Positions 1 through 9,739 of a DNA stretch of 58,828 nucleotides are shown here, in pieces (within the stretch, counting starts at the first letter, position 1; each line of letters begins with the position of its first letter). Source of the DNA: UBA4661 sp002405405. GTDB taxonomy: Bacteria; Bacteroidota; Ignavibacteria; Kapaibacteriales; UBA4661. The notes beneath the pieces are model-generated. The model did no database searches. It was not told where the DNA came from and saw only the letters and a program-made list of their open reading frames with translations. The stretch is taken from NCBI GenBank assembly GCA_036847245.1, contig DAIUAL010000002.1, forward strand, positions 1 to 58,828, read 5' to 3'. A program made the translations under genes and the position numbers.

Positions 1-181
1 GAAATTGGGGCTGGAATCTCATGATTAATGTCCAATTATTTTAATCTTCTTCCGACACAAAGGATTATTGCTCAAACAAAGCACATAGTATGAATTGTGG
101 CTTCTGTGTAATTTGCCGACCAATTCTCATCGATAGTCATCGATCATATTCGTTTCACTTGTTTCTTTGTTCCTGAATTGT
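1..181. other. Leading non-coding stretch upstream of yebC
   Basis: No convincing gene is seen here. The first plus frame closes after seven codons with TGA at 22-24, so the tail of an upstream gene cannot be excluded. The stretch presumably carries the yebC promoter, but no clear promoter boxes were recognised. Confidence 0.4.
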
Positions 182-895
182 ATGGGTCGGATTTTTGAAA
201 AACGAAAGCATAAGATGTTTGCCCGCTTCGATAAAATGTCGAAAGCATTTACGAAAATCGGAAAAGAGATTGCCATTGCCGTAAAAATAGGTGGTGGTGA
301 TTCTAACAATAATCCTCGTCTGCGTGCTGTTTTGCAAAAAGCAAAAGCCGTGAATATGCCTAAAGATCGTGTCGAGGGTGCAATCAAACGTGCTCTTTCG
401 AAAGATGCAGAAAATCTTGCTGAAGTTGTATATGAGGGATATGGTTCTCATGCCGTAGCGATTGTCATTGAAGCTGCAACCGATAACCCTACACGCACAG
501 TTGCTAATGTACGAAGCTACTTCAACAAATATGGTGGTTCGCTGGCAACCTCCGGCGCATTAGAATTCATGTTTCAACGGCGTGGTGTGTTTACTATTCC
601 TATTGAAGGTATGTCGATGGATGACCTCGAAATGACACTTATTGATTGTGGTGCCGATGACATCGAAGTCGACGAAGAAGACAAAATTGTTACCGCATAC
701 ACATCGTTTGAAAGTTTCGGGCAAATGCAAAAGAAATTAGAAGAAGCAAAAATTGTTTTTACCAATGCAGAATTGCAACGCCTTCCTCTGAATACGGTGA
801 CATTAACCGATGAACAAATGGATGAAGTGGCAACACTGATTGATCGACTCGAGGAAGACGATGATGTACAAGCGGTGTATCATAACATTGCATAA
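182..895 (+). CDS. yebC: YebC/PmpR (TACO1) family protein
   Basis: 237-residue member of the YebC/TACO1 family, classed as DNA-binding regulators and more recently tied to translation of difficult peptide stretches. The sequence shows the family start MGRIFEKRKHKM, then MSKAFTKIGKEI, the AVNMPKDRVEGAIKRA block and EGYGSHAVAIVIEAATDN, and an acidic C-terminus (LEEDDDVQAVYHNIA). The ATG at 182 is preferred over the ATG at 167 because it gives the conserved N-terminus; the five extra residues have no family counterpart. It is followed after 8 to 56 bases by fni, so the two may be co-transcribed. Family assignment is secure; the exact cellular role is not settled by sequence. Confidence 0.95.
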   Translation: MGRIFEKRKHKMFARFDKMSKAFTKIGKEIAIAVKIGGGDSNNNPRLRAVLQKAKAVNMPKDRVEGAIKRALSKDAENLAEVVYEGYGSHAVAIVIEAATDNPTRTVANVRSYFNKYGGSLATSGALEFMFQRRGVFTIPIEGMSMDDLEMTLIDCGADDIEVDEEDKIVTAYTSFESFGQMQKKLEEAKIVFTNAELQRLPLNTVTLTDEQMDEVATLIDRLEEDDDVQAVYHNIA

Positions 896-951
896 TCTTT
901 TCGATGACAGAATCTTCTCTCGGCTCTTCTTTTTGTTTTTGTTCGCAGGTC

Positions 952-2037
952 ATGGATACACAACACGCATCAGCACCGCTCTCGACACCATCGCGCAAGC
1001 GCGATCATGTGGAATTATGTGTGCATGATGATGTGCAATTCACAACAAAGACTGCGGGCTTTGAGCGGGTTGAACTTCTGCACAATGCACTCCCCGAACT
1101 CGATTATAACGATATTGATACAACTACTCTTCTCTTCGGCAAACCGCTTGCCATGCCCTTGATGATTTCAAGCATGACAGGCGGTTATGCAGAAGCAGAA
1201 TCTATCAACCGTTCGCTTGCGATTGCTTGTGCCGAGTACGGTATTGCGCTTGGTGTCGGCTCACAACGTCAAGCTCTCGAAGACAGTACCCATCATGCTT
1301 CGTTTCGTGTGGCACGAGAATACCACCCTCATGGTTTCATTACTGCCAATATCGGCGCACCGGAAATTGCCCAACGCTCTGCACGCGAATCACTCCATCG
1401 CATCATCGATCTTATTGAAGCCGATGCACTGACAATTCACCTCAATCCTCTTCAAGAACTTTTACAAGTGGGAGGCAATACTTCATTCAGTGGCGTTCTA
1501 ACAGGCATTGAAGAATGTGTTCAGTATTTGCAGATTCCCATCATTGTCAAAGAAGTGGGTGCAGGTATTTCCCGAACCGTCGCAGAAAAACTTCTCGATA
1601 TTGGTGTACAAGCTATTGATGTTGCCGGAGCAGGTGGAACAAGTTGGGCAGGCGTTGAACTTCGTCGTTCCGCCATGCTGCACGAAGAGAAAGCACACTT
1701 ACATGCCCTTTGGAATTGGGGAATTCCAACTATTGAATGCTTACAAGCACTTGCCCCCCTCAAACCCTCTCCTCTCGATGATGATGAAGGCAATATGCGT
1801 TTTACGCTGATTGCATCCGGCGGCATTACTTCCGGTTTTGATATGGCAAAATCACTCGCACTTGGTGCAGATCTCACCGCTTCTGCACGTCCATTTATGA
1901 AGCAGTTGGTCGATCATGGTCAGGACGGATTGCACACCATGCTCCGTCAGTGGCGCGAACAACTTACCGCGTGCATGTTTCTTACAGGATCGGGGAACAT
2001 TTCAACAATGCAAAACGTTTCGTATATTCTGCACTGA
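952..2037 (+). CDS. fni: Type 2 isopentenyl-diphosphate delta-isomerase
   Basis: FMN-dependent enzyme interconverting IPP and DMAPP in the cytoplasm, feeding the prenyl synthase just downstream. Visible family blocks in order are RKRDHVELC near the N-terminus, MISSMTGG, GVGSQRQAL, ANIGAPE, HLNPLQE, IVKEVGAGIS, DVAGAGGTSW and IASGGITSG, which together form the FMN and substrate sites of this TIM-barrel family. With ATG 952 the protein is 361 residues, close to the family norm. An earlier ATG at 904, only 8 bases after yebC, would add 16 residues without family similarity and is the alternative start. Confidence 0.95.
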   Translation: MDTQHASAPLSTPSRKRDHVELCVHDDVQFTTKTAGFERVELLHNALPELDYNDIDTTTLLFGKPLAMPLMISSMTGGYAEAESINRSLAIACAEYGIALGVGSQRQALEDSTHHASFRVAREYHPHGFITANIGAPEIAQRSARESLHRIIDLIEADALTIHLNPLQELLQVGGNTSFSGVLTGIEECVQYLQIPIIVKEVGAGISRTVAEKLLDIGVQAIDVAGAGGTSWAGVELRRSAMLHEEKAHLHALWNWGIPTIECLQALAPLKPSPLDDDEGNMRFTLIASGGITSGFDMAKSLALGADLTASARPFMKQLVDHGQDGLHTMLRQWREQLTACMFLTGSGNISTMQNVSYILH

Positions 2038-2226
2038 CATGCGTATATGCAACGTTCTATCGTAGAATCTCATTGCGAAACCATGCTCAACAGCCATAAC
2101 GCAATGCACTATCATCAACTATGACGGTCCACTCTCCGGGCGTCCATTTATGGATATGCTGTTCGCAGGACAAATACACAAGATGTAATGCTATGATTGG
2201 GGAGTCTCTCTTTTTCAGGAAGTACT

Positions 2227-3210
2227 ATGGAATTTATTGAATACTACAATCGATTACGGCAGATCGTCGAAGATGAGCTTGCAACTCTTGTTACGCAAGA
2301 ACGTCCTCGTACACTGTATGAACCGATTCGATATATTCTTTCCGGCGGCGGAAAACGTGTCCGCCCTATTCTCTCGATGATGGCATGTGAAGCTGTCGGC
2401 GGCAATCCACTTCATGCGCTTCATGCAGGGATTGCGGTTGAGGTCTTGCATAATTTCACATTAGTCCATGACGATATTATGGACACTGCCCACATGCGCA
2501 GAAATCGCCCTACAGTCCATAAAAAATGGAATGAAAATGCGGCAATTTTAGCAGGCGACTGCATGATGCCGATTGCTTATCAAATTCTGCTCAAAACACC
2601 TTCACTTAGTCATTTGCCGGAACTCATTACGGCATTCAATACGGGCGTTATCGATGTGTGTGAAGGTCAGGCATATGATTTGGAATTCGAGCAAGAGCGC
2701 GATGTCATGTTGAATGATTACCTCTTAATGATCGAAAAGAAAACAGCAAAAATGCTCGAGCTCGCCGTAGTTGCAGGAGCACTCATTGGCAATGCGCAGC
2801 AAGAGCATATTGATGCGCTTCGACGTTATGCTTTAGCCGTGGGAACAGGATTTCAAATTCAAGACGATTTACTCGATGCCACTGCCAACGAAGCAGAATT
2901 CGGTAAACGTATCGGTGGTGATATCATTGAAGGGAAGAAAACATTTTTGATTCTCCATGCAACTCAAAAAGCTACTAAACCTGACGATAAAGCTTTGTTA
3001 CAAAAGTTTTATGATGAGCAAGGTTTGCTCCCCGACGATGTTCCTTTGATGATTGATCTTTTTCATCGGCTCGATATTATCAACACCACACAATGTGAAG
3101 TTGAACGCTCTATGCACCATGCTCACGAAGCTTTGCAGGCACTCCCTGATAATGCAGGACGCAAAATGCTGGCACACTTTGCGGAAATGCTTGTACAACG
3201 CACATCATAA
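2227..3210 (+). CDS. Trans-type polyprenyl diphosphate synthase
   Basis: 327-residue all-alpha prenyltransferase of the FPP/GGPP/octaprenyl synthase family that condenses IPP onto allylic diphosphates. The first aspartate-rich motif is LVHDDIMD and the second QIQDDLLD, both Mg-diphosphate binding; GGGKRVRP near residue 40 is the IPP-binding block and IGGDIIEGKKT the later conserved block. ATG 2227 follows an AGGA six bases upstream, whereas the alternative start at 2197 is a TTG. Product chain length cannot be read reliably, so no symbol is given. It sits 189 bases after fni, making a small isoprenoid cluster. Confidence 0.93.
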   Translation: MEFIEYYNRLRQIVEDELATLVTQERPRTLYEPIRYILSGGGKRVRPILSMMACEAVGGNPLHALHAGIAVEVLHNFTLVHDDIMDTAHMRRNRPTVHKKWNENAAILAGDCMMPIAYQILLKTPSLSHLPELITAFNTGVIDVCEGQAYDLEFEQERDVMLNDYLLMIEKKTAKMLELAVVAGALIGNAQQEHIDALRRYALAVGTGFQIQDDLLDATANEAEFGKRIGGDIIEGKKTFLILHATQKATKPDDKALLQKFYDEQGLLPDDVPLMIDLFHRLDIINTTQCEVERSMHHAHEALQALPDNAGRKMLAHFAEMLVQRTS

Positions 3211-3255
3211 GAATACTGTAGTGTACATTTGGCGACAATTTCATTAAAAAGCAAA

Positions 3256-3285
3256 AAGGGCAGGAGAATCGATACTCCTGCCCTT
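3256..3285. terminator. Bidirectional hairpin terminator
   Basis: A perfect 11-bp stem (AAGGGCAGGAG with CTCCTGCCCTT) and an 8-base loop lies between the convergent prenyl synthase and the copper-monooxygenase lipoprotein gene. The minus-strand exit has a T-rich tract (TTTTTGCTTTTT), so it fits best as the terminator of the minus-strand gene and may serve both. Confidence 0.85.
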
Positions 3286-3319
3286 CTTATTTGCGAGCAT
3301 TTTTGGTACGTATGCCAGG

Positions 3320-4708
3320 TCAGTAATACCACCCAAACACGATATTCATTTCATCTTCAGCGCGCAGTCCGAACCGTACTACTTGGTTGGTGTTATTCAA
3401 GTATGTCACCACCGATTTCAAACCTTCACCACGCCGTAAGATGAGTGGCTCTTTGAACCACACAATCGGTGGATTGAGGTAATTGGTCGAAGAGTATACA
3501 ATCTCACCATCACGTGTACCACCGACAATTTGAATAACAAAGCGTTTTTGTAATTGATGCGCATGCGAAGTCAGCCCCACAACACGCACAATTGTATCAT
3601 TGTCGTAGTTGCCACGTGTACCGACACGATACGATGTTTCAATGGTTGTTTCTTTTTGCGCAGGAAGAGAGAAAGAAATGTTATTTAACTGCAAAGGCTT
3701 GAGGACATTCTTAACTTTGTCAGGTGTTGTCGTATGGAGATTAAATACAACTTCGCCGGCAATAGAGTCTTTCAAACCATTGGAATAGTGTGAATTAAAA
3801 TCCAATAACCAATCTTTCGGAATACGCATTGCCATACCTTCAGGGAAGGAAATATCAGCATATTTGGTTTGCGCACCCATAACAAACTCACGGTCTTGCA
3901 TTTCAAGCAAACGAGCGATGTTGACTTGATAATTTTCGTTATACAAATCACGTACAACACCCGGTTGAATCAACGAACGTACTATAGATGTTCGTGGATA
4001 ACCATACAAAATAAAGTGATGACTTCGATCGCGCTGTGCCATCTCGAAACGTGTCATGTACAAATCTTCTGTGTGAGTATTTGCTTGAGCAATAAATATC
4101 TCACGATCTTTCTGTGCAGGTACACTAAAACGATTGACGCGGAACTGCAATCCCGAAGCAGGTTGTGGCAGAGTAATCAATTCATTCTGACTGCGTGTAT
4201 CATCGAGCAATGTTGGATCGGCAACAGCACCATCCAGAGGCGCACCGGCAACAATCCACTGTCGAATAAACTCTAACTGCCCGCGTGTCAACGTTCGTGA
4301 CCCCAAGGGCATCAAATCACCATAGCCGTCGGATTTATGTAAATTTAAACTATCAAGTTTGATGTAGAGAAAACTCTTGTTCAAATCACTTGGTTTCACA
4401 CGTAAAAGCTTGTCTTTAAGTGCATTAGCGTTCGATGGATTTGCATTTACAAGATTGCGATAAGCAACTGCAGGCGACAAATCCAGACCACCTCCACTAT
4501 TCGCTGTCGCATGGCAACCACTTGTTGCACAGTTAGGTGTTAAGATTCTCTCTTGCAACAGAGCAAAGGAAGAATTTCCTGTTGGAACGAGTGGCGTTGT
4601 ACCCGGCATTTCATCGGCAATTTTGAAATTATTGCACGACATCAATGCGACCGTACCACTCAGCGTACACAACAAAAAAACCGAACGAAAAAAGGGGCGC
4701 ATAGACAT
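3320..4708 (-). CDS. Lipoprotein with haem c-like motif and copper type II monooxygenase-like domain
   Basis: 462 residues. The N-terminus is a lipoprotein signal with lipobox ALMSC (Cys25). An N-terminal domain holds C60-x4-C65-H66, a non-standard haem c-type motif, followed by a region like the cytochrome domains found in envelope proteins. The C-terminal two thirds resemble peptidylglycine/dopamine-beta monooxygenases. All six copper ligands of that family can be proposed: H230-H231 (SHHFILYGY), H307 (FNSHYSN), H382 and H384 (SHAHQLQ) and M454 (EDEMNIVF). This suggests an envelope-anchored, copper-dependent oxidation with electrons arriving through haem. The substrate is unknown. It is probably transcribed alone, ending at the hairpin at 3256-3285. 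Domain call good, reaction inferred. Confidence 0.8.
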   Translation of the reverse strand: MSMRPFFRSVFLLCTLSGTVALMSCNNFKIADEMPGTTPLVPTGNSSFALLQERILTPNCATSGCHATANSGGGLDLSPAVAYRNLVNANPSNANALKDKLLRVKPSDLNKSFLYIKLDSLNLHKSDGYGDLMPLGSRTLTRGQLEFIRQWIVAGAPLDGAVADPTLLDDTRSQNELITLPQPASGLQFRVNRFSVPAQKDREIFIAQANTHTEDLYMTRFEMAQRDRSHHFILYGYPRTSIVRSLIQPGVVRDLYNENYQVNIARLLEMQDREFVMGAQTKYADISFPEGMAMRIPKDWLLDFNSHYSNGLKDSIAGEVVFNLHTTTPDKVKNVLKPLQLNNISFSLPAQKETTIETSYRVGTRGNYDNDTIVRVVGLTSHAHQLQKRFVIQIVGGTRDGEIVYSSTNYLNPPIVWFKEPLILRRGEGLKSVVTYLNNTNQVVRFGLRAEDEMNIVFGWYY

Positions 4709-4825
4709 ACTTGCAGAAGAAAGTAAAAATAGGAGCTTTCAATTCAAGGCAATTTAACGAATTAGATCTGTACTCACGTAGGACGTATAAACACACATAA
4801 GGTTTAAAAAGTTTTTATGCCCCAC

Positions 4826-5521
4826 CTACTCATACGCTAATCGTTCAATGGCATCCGATTCGATAATGTCATGCCCTTGCTTGTCTGACAATGCATAGCG
4901 CATCATTCCCATAGCAATGGTTCGAGCATGGATAACACGATACTTGCGCATGGGTCCAATCAACAATGGAGCAAGCATCTTTGTAAAAACAATACCCAAA
5001 TATTCACCGGGACGCGATTCTGTACGATTACCATCGATAAAGGACGGACGAAACGCACACGAATTGGCAATACCGCTTGCCTGCACATCGCGTTCCATTT
5101 CACCTTTGGTACGACTGTAGAACACTGATGATTGTACATGTGCTCCAAGTGCTGACACAACAAGAAACCTCTCACCGCCATTCTGCGCCGATAAGCGAGC
5201 TGCATTGACCACATAGTCATAATCCACTTTACGAAATGCCTCTTGCGAACCGGCAGTGCGAATTGTCGTACCTAAGGTGCAATACACATCATGCGCACGA
5301 AAGACGGAGAGATTATCCCCCATAGCATCTAACGAACCGATACTATGCTGAATAATTTTTCTGCTCGGAATATCATCAGGTATTTTGATGGATTTGCGCA
5401 CGAGCAAGTGAACAGACTCATAACTTGATTCTTCTGCAAGCAAGCGCAGGCAATGCCCACCGACCAATCCTGATGCCCCAATGAGCAAGGCAGTACGTGT
5501 TACTTTATGTGATTGTGCCAT
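4826..5521 (-). CDS. NAD(P)-binding atypical SDR oxidoreductase (HTATIP2/TIP30-like)
   Basis: 231-residue Rossmann-fold protein. The nucleotide-binding loop is LLIGASGLVG at the N-terminus, YCTLGTT follows near residue 82, and a YSRTK motif (YxxxK catalytic pair) lies near residue 137. Together with AFRPSFIDG this matches the small atypical short-chain dehydrogenases related to HTATIP2/YbjT. Substrate unknown. The gene lies about 100 bases downstream of rel on the same strand and could be read through from it. Confidence 0.8.
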   Translation of the reverse strand: MAQSHKVTRTALLIGASGLVGGHCLRLLAEESSYESVHLLVRKSIKIPDDIPSRKIIQHSIGSLDAMGDNLSVFRAHDVYCTLGTTIRTAGSQEAFRKVDYDYVVNAARLSAQNGGERFLVVSALGAHVQSSVFYSRTKGEMERDVQASGIANSCAFRPSFIDGNRTESRPGEYLGIVFTKMLAPLLIGPMRKYRVIHARTIAMGMMRYALSDKQGHDIIESDAIERLAYE

Positions 5522-5620
5522 AGGAACTTAAGGTTGATAACAATAGCGATGAACACAATGAATAAACATGAAAACAATGGTACAATCAGGCATAGTATCC
5601 AAAGAATACATGATCTTATG

Positions 5621-7987
5621 TTATTCCTCGAAACGTTCGACAGTCTTGATACCTTGTATTTTTTTCAATTTGCTGAAGAGCTTATCCAAATGCTCTTTGT
5701 CCTTGACATACACCGTTACCACACCCTCGAAATGATTATCATACGAATCAATATTCACGCTACGGATATTTGTATTGTTGAGTGAGGAAATCATCGTAGT
5801 GATATCGCTGACTAACCCCGTGCGATCATCACCCGACAAACGAATCCCTGCCATAAACTGCTCTTTGAAATCCCCTGCCCACGCAACTTCCATCAGGCGT
5901 GGATGTGCATTTTCTAAAAAACCTTTAACATTCTTGCATTGCTTACGGTGAATTTTAATACCATTACCAATCGTAACAATACCGACTATGTCATCGCCGG
6001 GTACAGGGTTACAACATCGTGCGTAAGAATACATCACCGGTGTTTTACCACCTTCTTCGACGATACGAATACTGTTTTGCTGTTCGGTACGTGCGCGGTT
6101 GACAAATTTCTCGAAATGCTTTGATTCTATTTTATCAGGTTCGGGTTCGGGAGCAGGTGGTTCCTTAGGTTTGAGATATTTATCGATTGCCGCCTTACCT
6201 GCGACATCGACATCGAGCAAACCTGTTGCAAGGGCAAAAAGAAAATCTCCCTTGTGTTGAAATCGCAAACTATGTGCAAAACGGTCAAGTTCGTCTTCAT
6301 TGATGTGTAAATCAATGCGCTTGACTTTACGATCCCAAATTTCTCGCCCTTCTAATACCTTCGCACGGCGATCTTCATTCAAAAACTTTCGAATTGCCGA
6401 CTTGGCTTTGTGTGTTACGACAAAACGCTCCCAATCTTTACTTGGCGATTGATTTTTCGAGGTTAAAATTTCTACCTGATCGCCGCGCTGCAAGACATAG
6501 TTGAGCGGAACGATTTTCCCATTGACTTTTGCACCGATGGTGTGATACCCAACTCGACTGTGTATGTCAAAAGCAAAATCAATCGGTGTCGCATCTTTTG
6601 GAAGAATACGCAAATCACCCTTAGGCGTAAAGACATAAATCTCTTCCTGAAAAAGATTCAACTTGAAACTCTCGATAAGCTGCTCCGGTGCTTCATCGCC
6701 GGCACTATCGAAAATATCGCGCACCCAATTTGCCCATTCTTCGAGCTCTCGATCCTCAACATAGGTATTGGTTACATGCTCCTTATACCGAAAGTGTGCA
6801 GCAAGACCCAACTCGGAAATCTCGTGCATTTTGCGAGTACGAATTTGCACCTCAACTTTCTTACCATCAGGACCAATGACCGTAGTATGAAGCGATTGAT
6901 AACCATTTTTTTTCGGCACAGAAATATAGTTTTTGAATCGCTCGGGCACCGGTGTATAGATATCCGAAATAATACCATACGCCACAAAGCAATCATTGAC
7001 ATTCTCCGTATCAAGGATAATTCGCACGGCAAAAAGATCGTACACATCATCGAGCGATTTACCACGCGACACCATCTTATTGTAAATCGAATACATGTGC
7101 TTGGCACGACTTGAAATCTCAAATCGAAATCCTTCTTTCACCAAACGCTCCTGTATCGGCTTAGCAAAATCTTCTACATAAGTGTTGCGTTCATCACGCT
7201 TGAGATTTAGTGCTTTTTTAATTTCATCGAATGCTTCACGATTCAAATATTTGAATGCCAAATCTTCAAGTTCCCATTTGATATTCCCAAAACCCAAACG
7301 ATGGGCAAACGGCGAGTAAATATCAAGTGTTTCGCGAGCAATACGCTTTTGCTTTTCGGGTGTCATGTGCTGAAGTGTACGCATATTGTGCAAGCGATCA
7401 GCAAACTTGACAAGCATCACACGCACATCGCTTACCATCGAGAGCAGAAGTTTACGATAGCTCGCGGCTTGACGAATTTCGCGTGTTTCAAAAGCACCGG
7501 AAATTTTTGTGACTCCATCAACGATAGCCGCAACATCACTGCCGAAAAGATCCCCTATATCGTGCAGAGTATATTCAGTGTCTTCTGCTACATCGTGCAA
7601 AAGTGCGGCAATGACCGATGCTTCATCAAGAGGCGTTTCGCGTACCAGCAATGTTGCCACAGCAAGCGGATGCGTATAATATGGTTCGCCCGAAGCACGT
7701 AAATCCTTTCCATGCGCCCGTACGCAGAAATACACGGCACGCCGAATCCGCTCTTCGTCGAAACGCTTCAAACCCATACGGCATGCTGCAATCAGATCTG
7801 CCAATAGTGCTTCGACTTTTGGATCAACTTCATCAGTAAAGGAATCTTGTGGTATGGTATCGGATGAGATTGTACCATGATCAACAGAAGTGATACACGA
7901 CACATCTGGTTCGCCAACGGCAATCGGCGTAGGTGTTTGCTCCTGCGTTGGCATGTGTTCGTCTTTAGATATTTCTTGGAGTGCCAT
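5621..7987 (-). CDS. rel: Bifunctional (p)ppGpp synthetase/hydrolase (Rel/SpoT)
   Basis: 788-residue stringent-response enzyme. The hydrolase HD domain is intact (YYTHPLAV, LLHDVAEDT at about residues 129-137, FADRLHNMRTL). The synthetase domain follows, with YDLFAVRI and FKNYISVPKKNGYQSLHTT, then a TGS domain (IYVFTPKGDLRILPKDAT), a Cys-containing CC region (YSYARCCNPVPGDDIVG) and a C-terminal ACT domain ending in VYVKDKEHLDKLF. Both activities are therefore expected. An extra, poorly conserved N-terminal tail of about 55 residues makes it longer than most family members. ATG 7987 is chosen; extension to 8074 adds residues with no similarity. Dissociated oxidoreductase lies downstream. Confidence 0.96.
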   Translation of the reverse strand: MALQEISKDEHMPTQEQTPTPIAVGEPDVSCITSVDHGTISSDTIPQDSFTDEVDPKVEALLADLIAACRMGLKRFDEERIRRAVYFCVRAHGKDLRASGEPYYTHPLAVATLLVRETPLDEASVIAALLHDVAEDTEYTLHDIGDLFGSDVAAIVDGVTKISGAFETREIRQAASYRKLLLSMVSDVRVMLVKFADRLHNMRTLQHMTPEKQKRIARETLDIYSPFAHRLGFGNIKWELEDLAFKYLNREAFDEIKKALNLKRDERNTYVEDFAKPIQERLVKEGFRFEISSRAKHMYSIYNKMVSRGKSLDDVYDLFAVRIILDTENVNDCFVAYGIISDIYTPVPERFKNYISVPKKNGYQSLHTTVIGPDGKKVEVQIRTRKMHEISELGLAAHFRYKEHVTNTYVEDRELEEWANWVRDIFDSAGDEAPEQLIESFKLNLFQEEIYVFTPKGDLRILPKDATPIDFAFDIHSRVGYHTIGAKVNGKIVPLNYVLQRGDQVEILTSKNQSPSKDWERFVVTHKAKSAIRKFLNEDRRAKVLEGREIWDRKVKRIDLHINEDELDRFAHSLRFQHKGDFLFALATGLLDVDVAGKAAIDKYLKPKEPPAPEPEPDKIESKHFEKFVNRARTEQQNSIRIVEEGGKTPVMYSYARCCNPVPGDDIVGIVTIGNGIKIHRKQCKNVKGFLENAHPRLMEVAWAGDFKEQFMAGIRLSGDDRTGLVSDITTMISSLNNTNIRSVNIDSYDNHFEGVVTVYVKDKEHLDKLFSKLKKIQGIKTVERFEE

Positions 7988-8425
7988 GATTGTTTCTCGT
8001 CTTACTGGATATTGCGCTATATCTTTCTTAACAATCTTTGTGCCATCTGCATAGCACCATGGGAATATCACCATCGTTCAAGAATGACTACCGAACATTG
8101 TTTATCAACACACGATGTATTCTTAACGCCATGCCCTCCCCTACTTTTTCACAAATGCTTCTACGTTTCTCTGCAACTTGCATATCAACAATGCTCGATT
8201 ATGTGTTGCTCATCGTGAGTGTTCATGGCTGTTTGCACTTGTTTGTGCAGGATTTGGCTTATGTAACAAGTATGACTGAAAATGGTAATTTTTACACAAA
8301 AATTCAAGGGAAATCCTCTGTATCCGTAGTAGTACTTAAAGAGAAGTTTGGAAATTCTCAAAAAGATGCCGTATTTGGTTTCCACATGTGCGTCTTCTCT
8401 GTTTATTTGTTTTTCACGTCAATCT
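7988..8425. other. 438-bp divergent intergenic region
   Basis: Lies between the divergent rel and the small gene at 8426 and must hold both promoters. Short open frames exist on both strands but none has a recognisable domain, start context or composition suggesting a gene. No tRNA, hairpin terminator or repeat was recognised. Confidence 0.4.
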
Positions 8426-8719
8426 ATGGCACTAACAATTCGCCCGCAAAACAATGATGAAACACCACCTCAAAAAGCAGTGGTGATTCGCACGATCTTC
8501 GATGAAATCGCTGAGATGGGGGAATTACAAAACTTTATTCAAGGCTATCTCAAAGAGCGCTTTGATCAAGATGATTCTTTTCGCCGTGAAATGATTGATA
8601 CGCTTGCTGATTCTGCACCCAACCCAACAGAAATCGTTGAGCACTATGTTCTGACCCGCTTGCATGATGCCCTGCAAAACTTTATCACACAAGCACAGTC
8701 TGCTCCTCTTCCACGTTAA
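8426..8719 (+). CDS. Small hypothetical protein, 97 residues
   Basis: Soluble, acidic, probably helical protein, begun at ATG 8426 (MALTIRPQNN). It carries repeated hydrophobic/acidic alternation (FDEIAEMGELQNFIQGYLKERF, of which LQNFIQGYLKERF is the core) and no signal peptide or membrane segment. I do not recognise the family. It ends 14 bases before the coiled-coil membrane protein gene, so the two are very likely one transcript and may act together. Confidence 0.6.
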   Translation: MALTIRPQNNDETPPQKAVVIRTIFDEIAEMGELQNFIQGYLKERFDQDDSFRREMIDTLADSAPNPTEIVEHYVLTRLHDALQNFITQAQSAPLPR

Positions 8720-8733
8720 TGTTCTGATACCGT

Positions 8734-9663
8734 ATGTCAACGAATGCTTCTCTTCCGTCGAATACTTCTCTATCATCCACAACCGACTCTGCACCGCGCT
8801 CGCTAAGCACGGAAATTGATGTTTTGGTTGAGCAGATACGTTCGCAAGCGGGCATGTATGTACAACTCATGATACAGTTGCGCGATACCGCAGAACGTAT
8901 TGAACAAGACCGCATCAAGGTTGAAGAAGCATATCGCCAACTTCGCGCCGAGTCGAAACGCAGTATTGCCGATATCGAAAAATCTGCTCATGCGACTATG
9001 AATTCTGTTACAGAACATGCCCAGCAAATCGAGTCGCTCTATGGTGGATTGAAATCCATTCAGGAATTCCACCAAAAAACGAAAAATGAAAGCATCATTG
9101 CCGAAGAATATCGCAAACGCTTAGAAGCAATGCTCGTTGATACCGATGCCAAAGTCAAAAAAATGTATGATGAAATTGTTCCTGTCATCGAACAAAAACT
9201 TGGACAGCAGATTTATGCCATGCGCGAGCAATTACGCGGACAAGAAAATAAACTTGGCGACATCATGGAGGCACAACGCCGAGGATTTACGCGGTTAGAG
9301 GAAGAGGTTGATAATTTCAAAAGCAAAATCCCGGAAACCAGCTTAATCGTTAAACAAACAAATCGACGTATTGCAGAGATTGTAGAAGAGAGCTACAAAA
9401 CAGTAGAACAACAAGTTGCCAAAATTAATGATGACCTTGAAAAAGCAAAAGCCGAAGTCATGAAACAAAGCACCCTACTCGGTAGCGATGGTCATCAATC
9501 CGGACTACAAAAAAAGATCGATGTTCTCGAAACCAAAACCTATAAACTGGAACAACAAGTCAAGCAGTTTGATGCTGGAAGCAAGCGAGCGACCATGATT
9601 GCCATAGGTGTTGGGGTAGCAGGCATTATCTTGTCACTCAGTTTAATTTTTGCAATGAAATAA
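8734..9663 (+). CDS. Coiled-coil, C-terminal tail-anchored membrane protein
   Basis: 309 residues, not assigned to a named family. After a Ser/Thr-rich N-terminus of about 25 residues, residues about 30 to 285 are almost entirely heptad-like helix (for example IEQDRIKVEEAYRQLRAE and LETKTYKLEQQVKQF). The very C-terminus is one hydrophobic segment (MIAIGVGVAGIILSLSLIF) followed by AMK. There is no signal peptide, so the protein should face the cytoplasm as a tail-anchored rod. It follows the 97-residue protein gene by 14 bases. A structural or scaffolding role is plausible, but there is no direct evidence for it. Confidence 0.75.
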   Translation: MSTNASLPSNTSLSSTTDSAPRSLSTEIDVLVEQIRSQAGMYVQLMIQLRDTAERIEQDRIKVEEAYRQLRAESKRSIADIEKSAHATMNSVTEHAQQIESLYGGLKSIQEFHQKTKNESIIAEEYRKRLEAMLVDTDAKVKKMYDEIVPVIEQKLGQQIYAMREQLRGQENKLGDIMEAQRRGFTRLEEEVDNFKSKIPETSLIVKQTNRRIAEIVEESYKTVEQQVAKINDDLEKAKAEVMKQSTLLGSDGHQSGLQKKIDVLETKTYKLEQQVKQFDAGSKRATMIAIGVGVAGIILSLSLIFAMK

Positions 9664-9739
9664 GCTTTTCAATAGCCTTAGATTTCAACACTTCTTGTAT
9701 TTCTCTGACTGATTATATTTTAGAAGAAGGTTTTTTATA

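Noticed and set aside
6542..7114. 190-residue plus-strand frame inside rel
   Set aside because: Antisense shadow of the conserved Rel synthetase/TGS region with no similarity of its own.
8038..8457. 139-residue plus-strand frame upstream of the small gene at 8426
   Set aside because: Mixed, Cys- and Phe-rich composition, no domain, no start context, and it overlaps the better-supported ATG 8426 in another frame.
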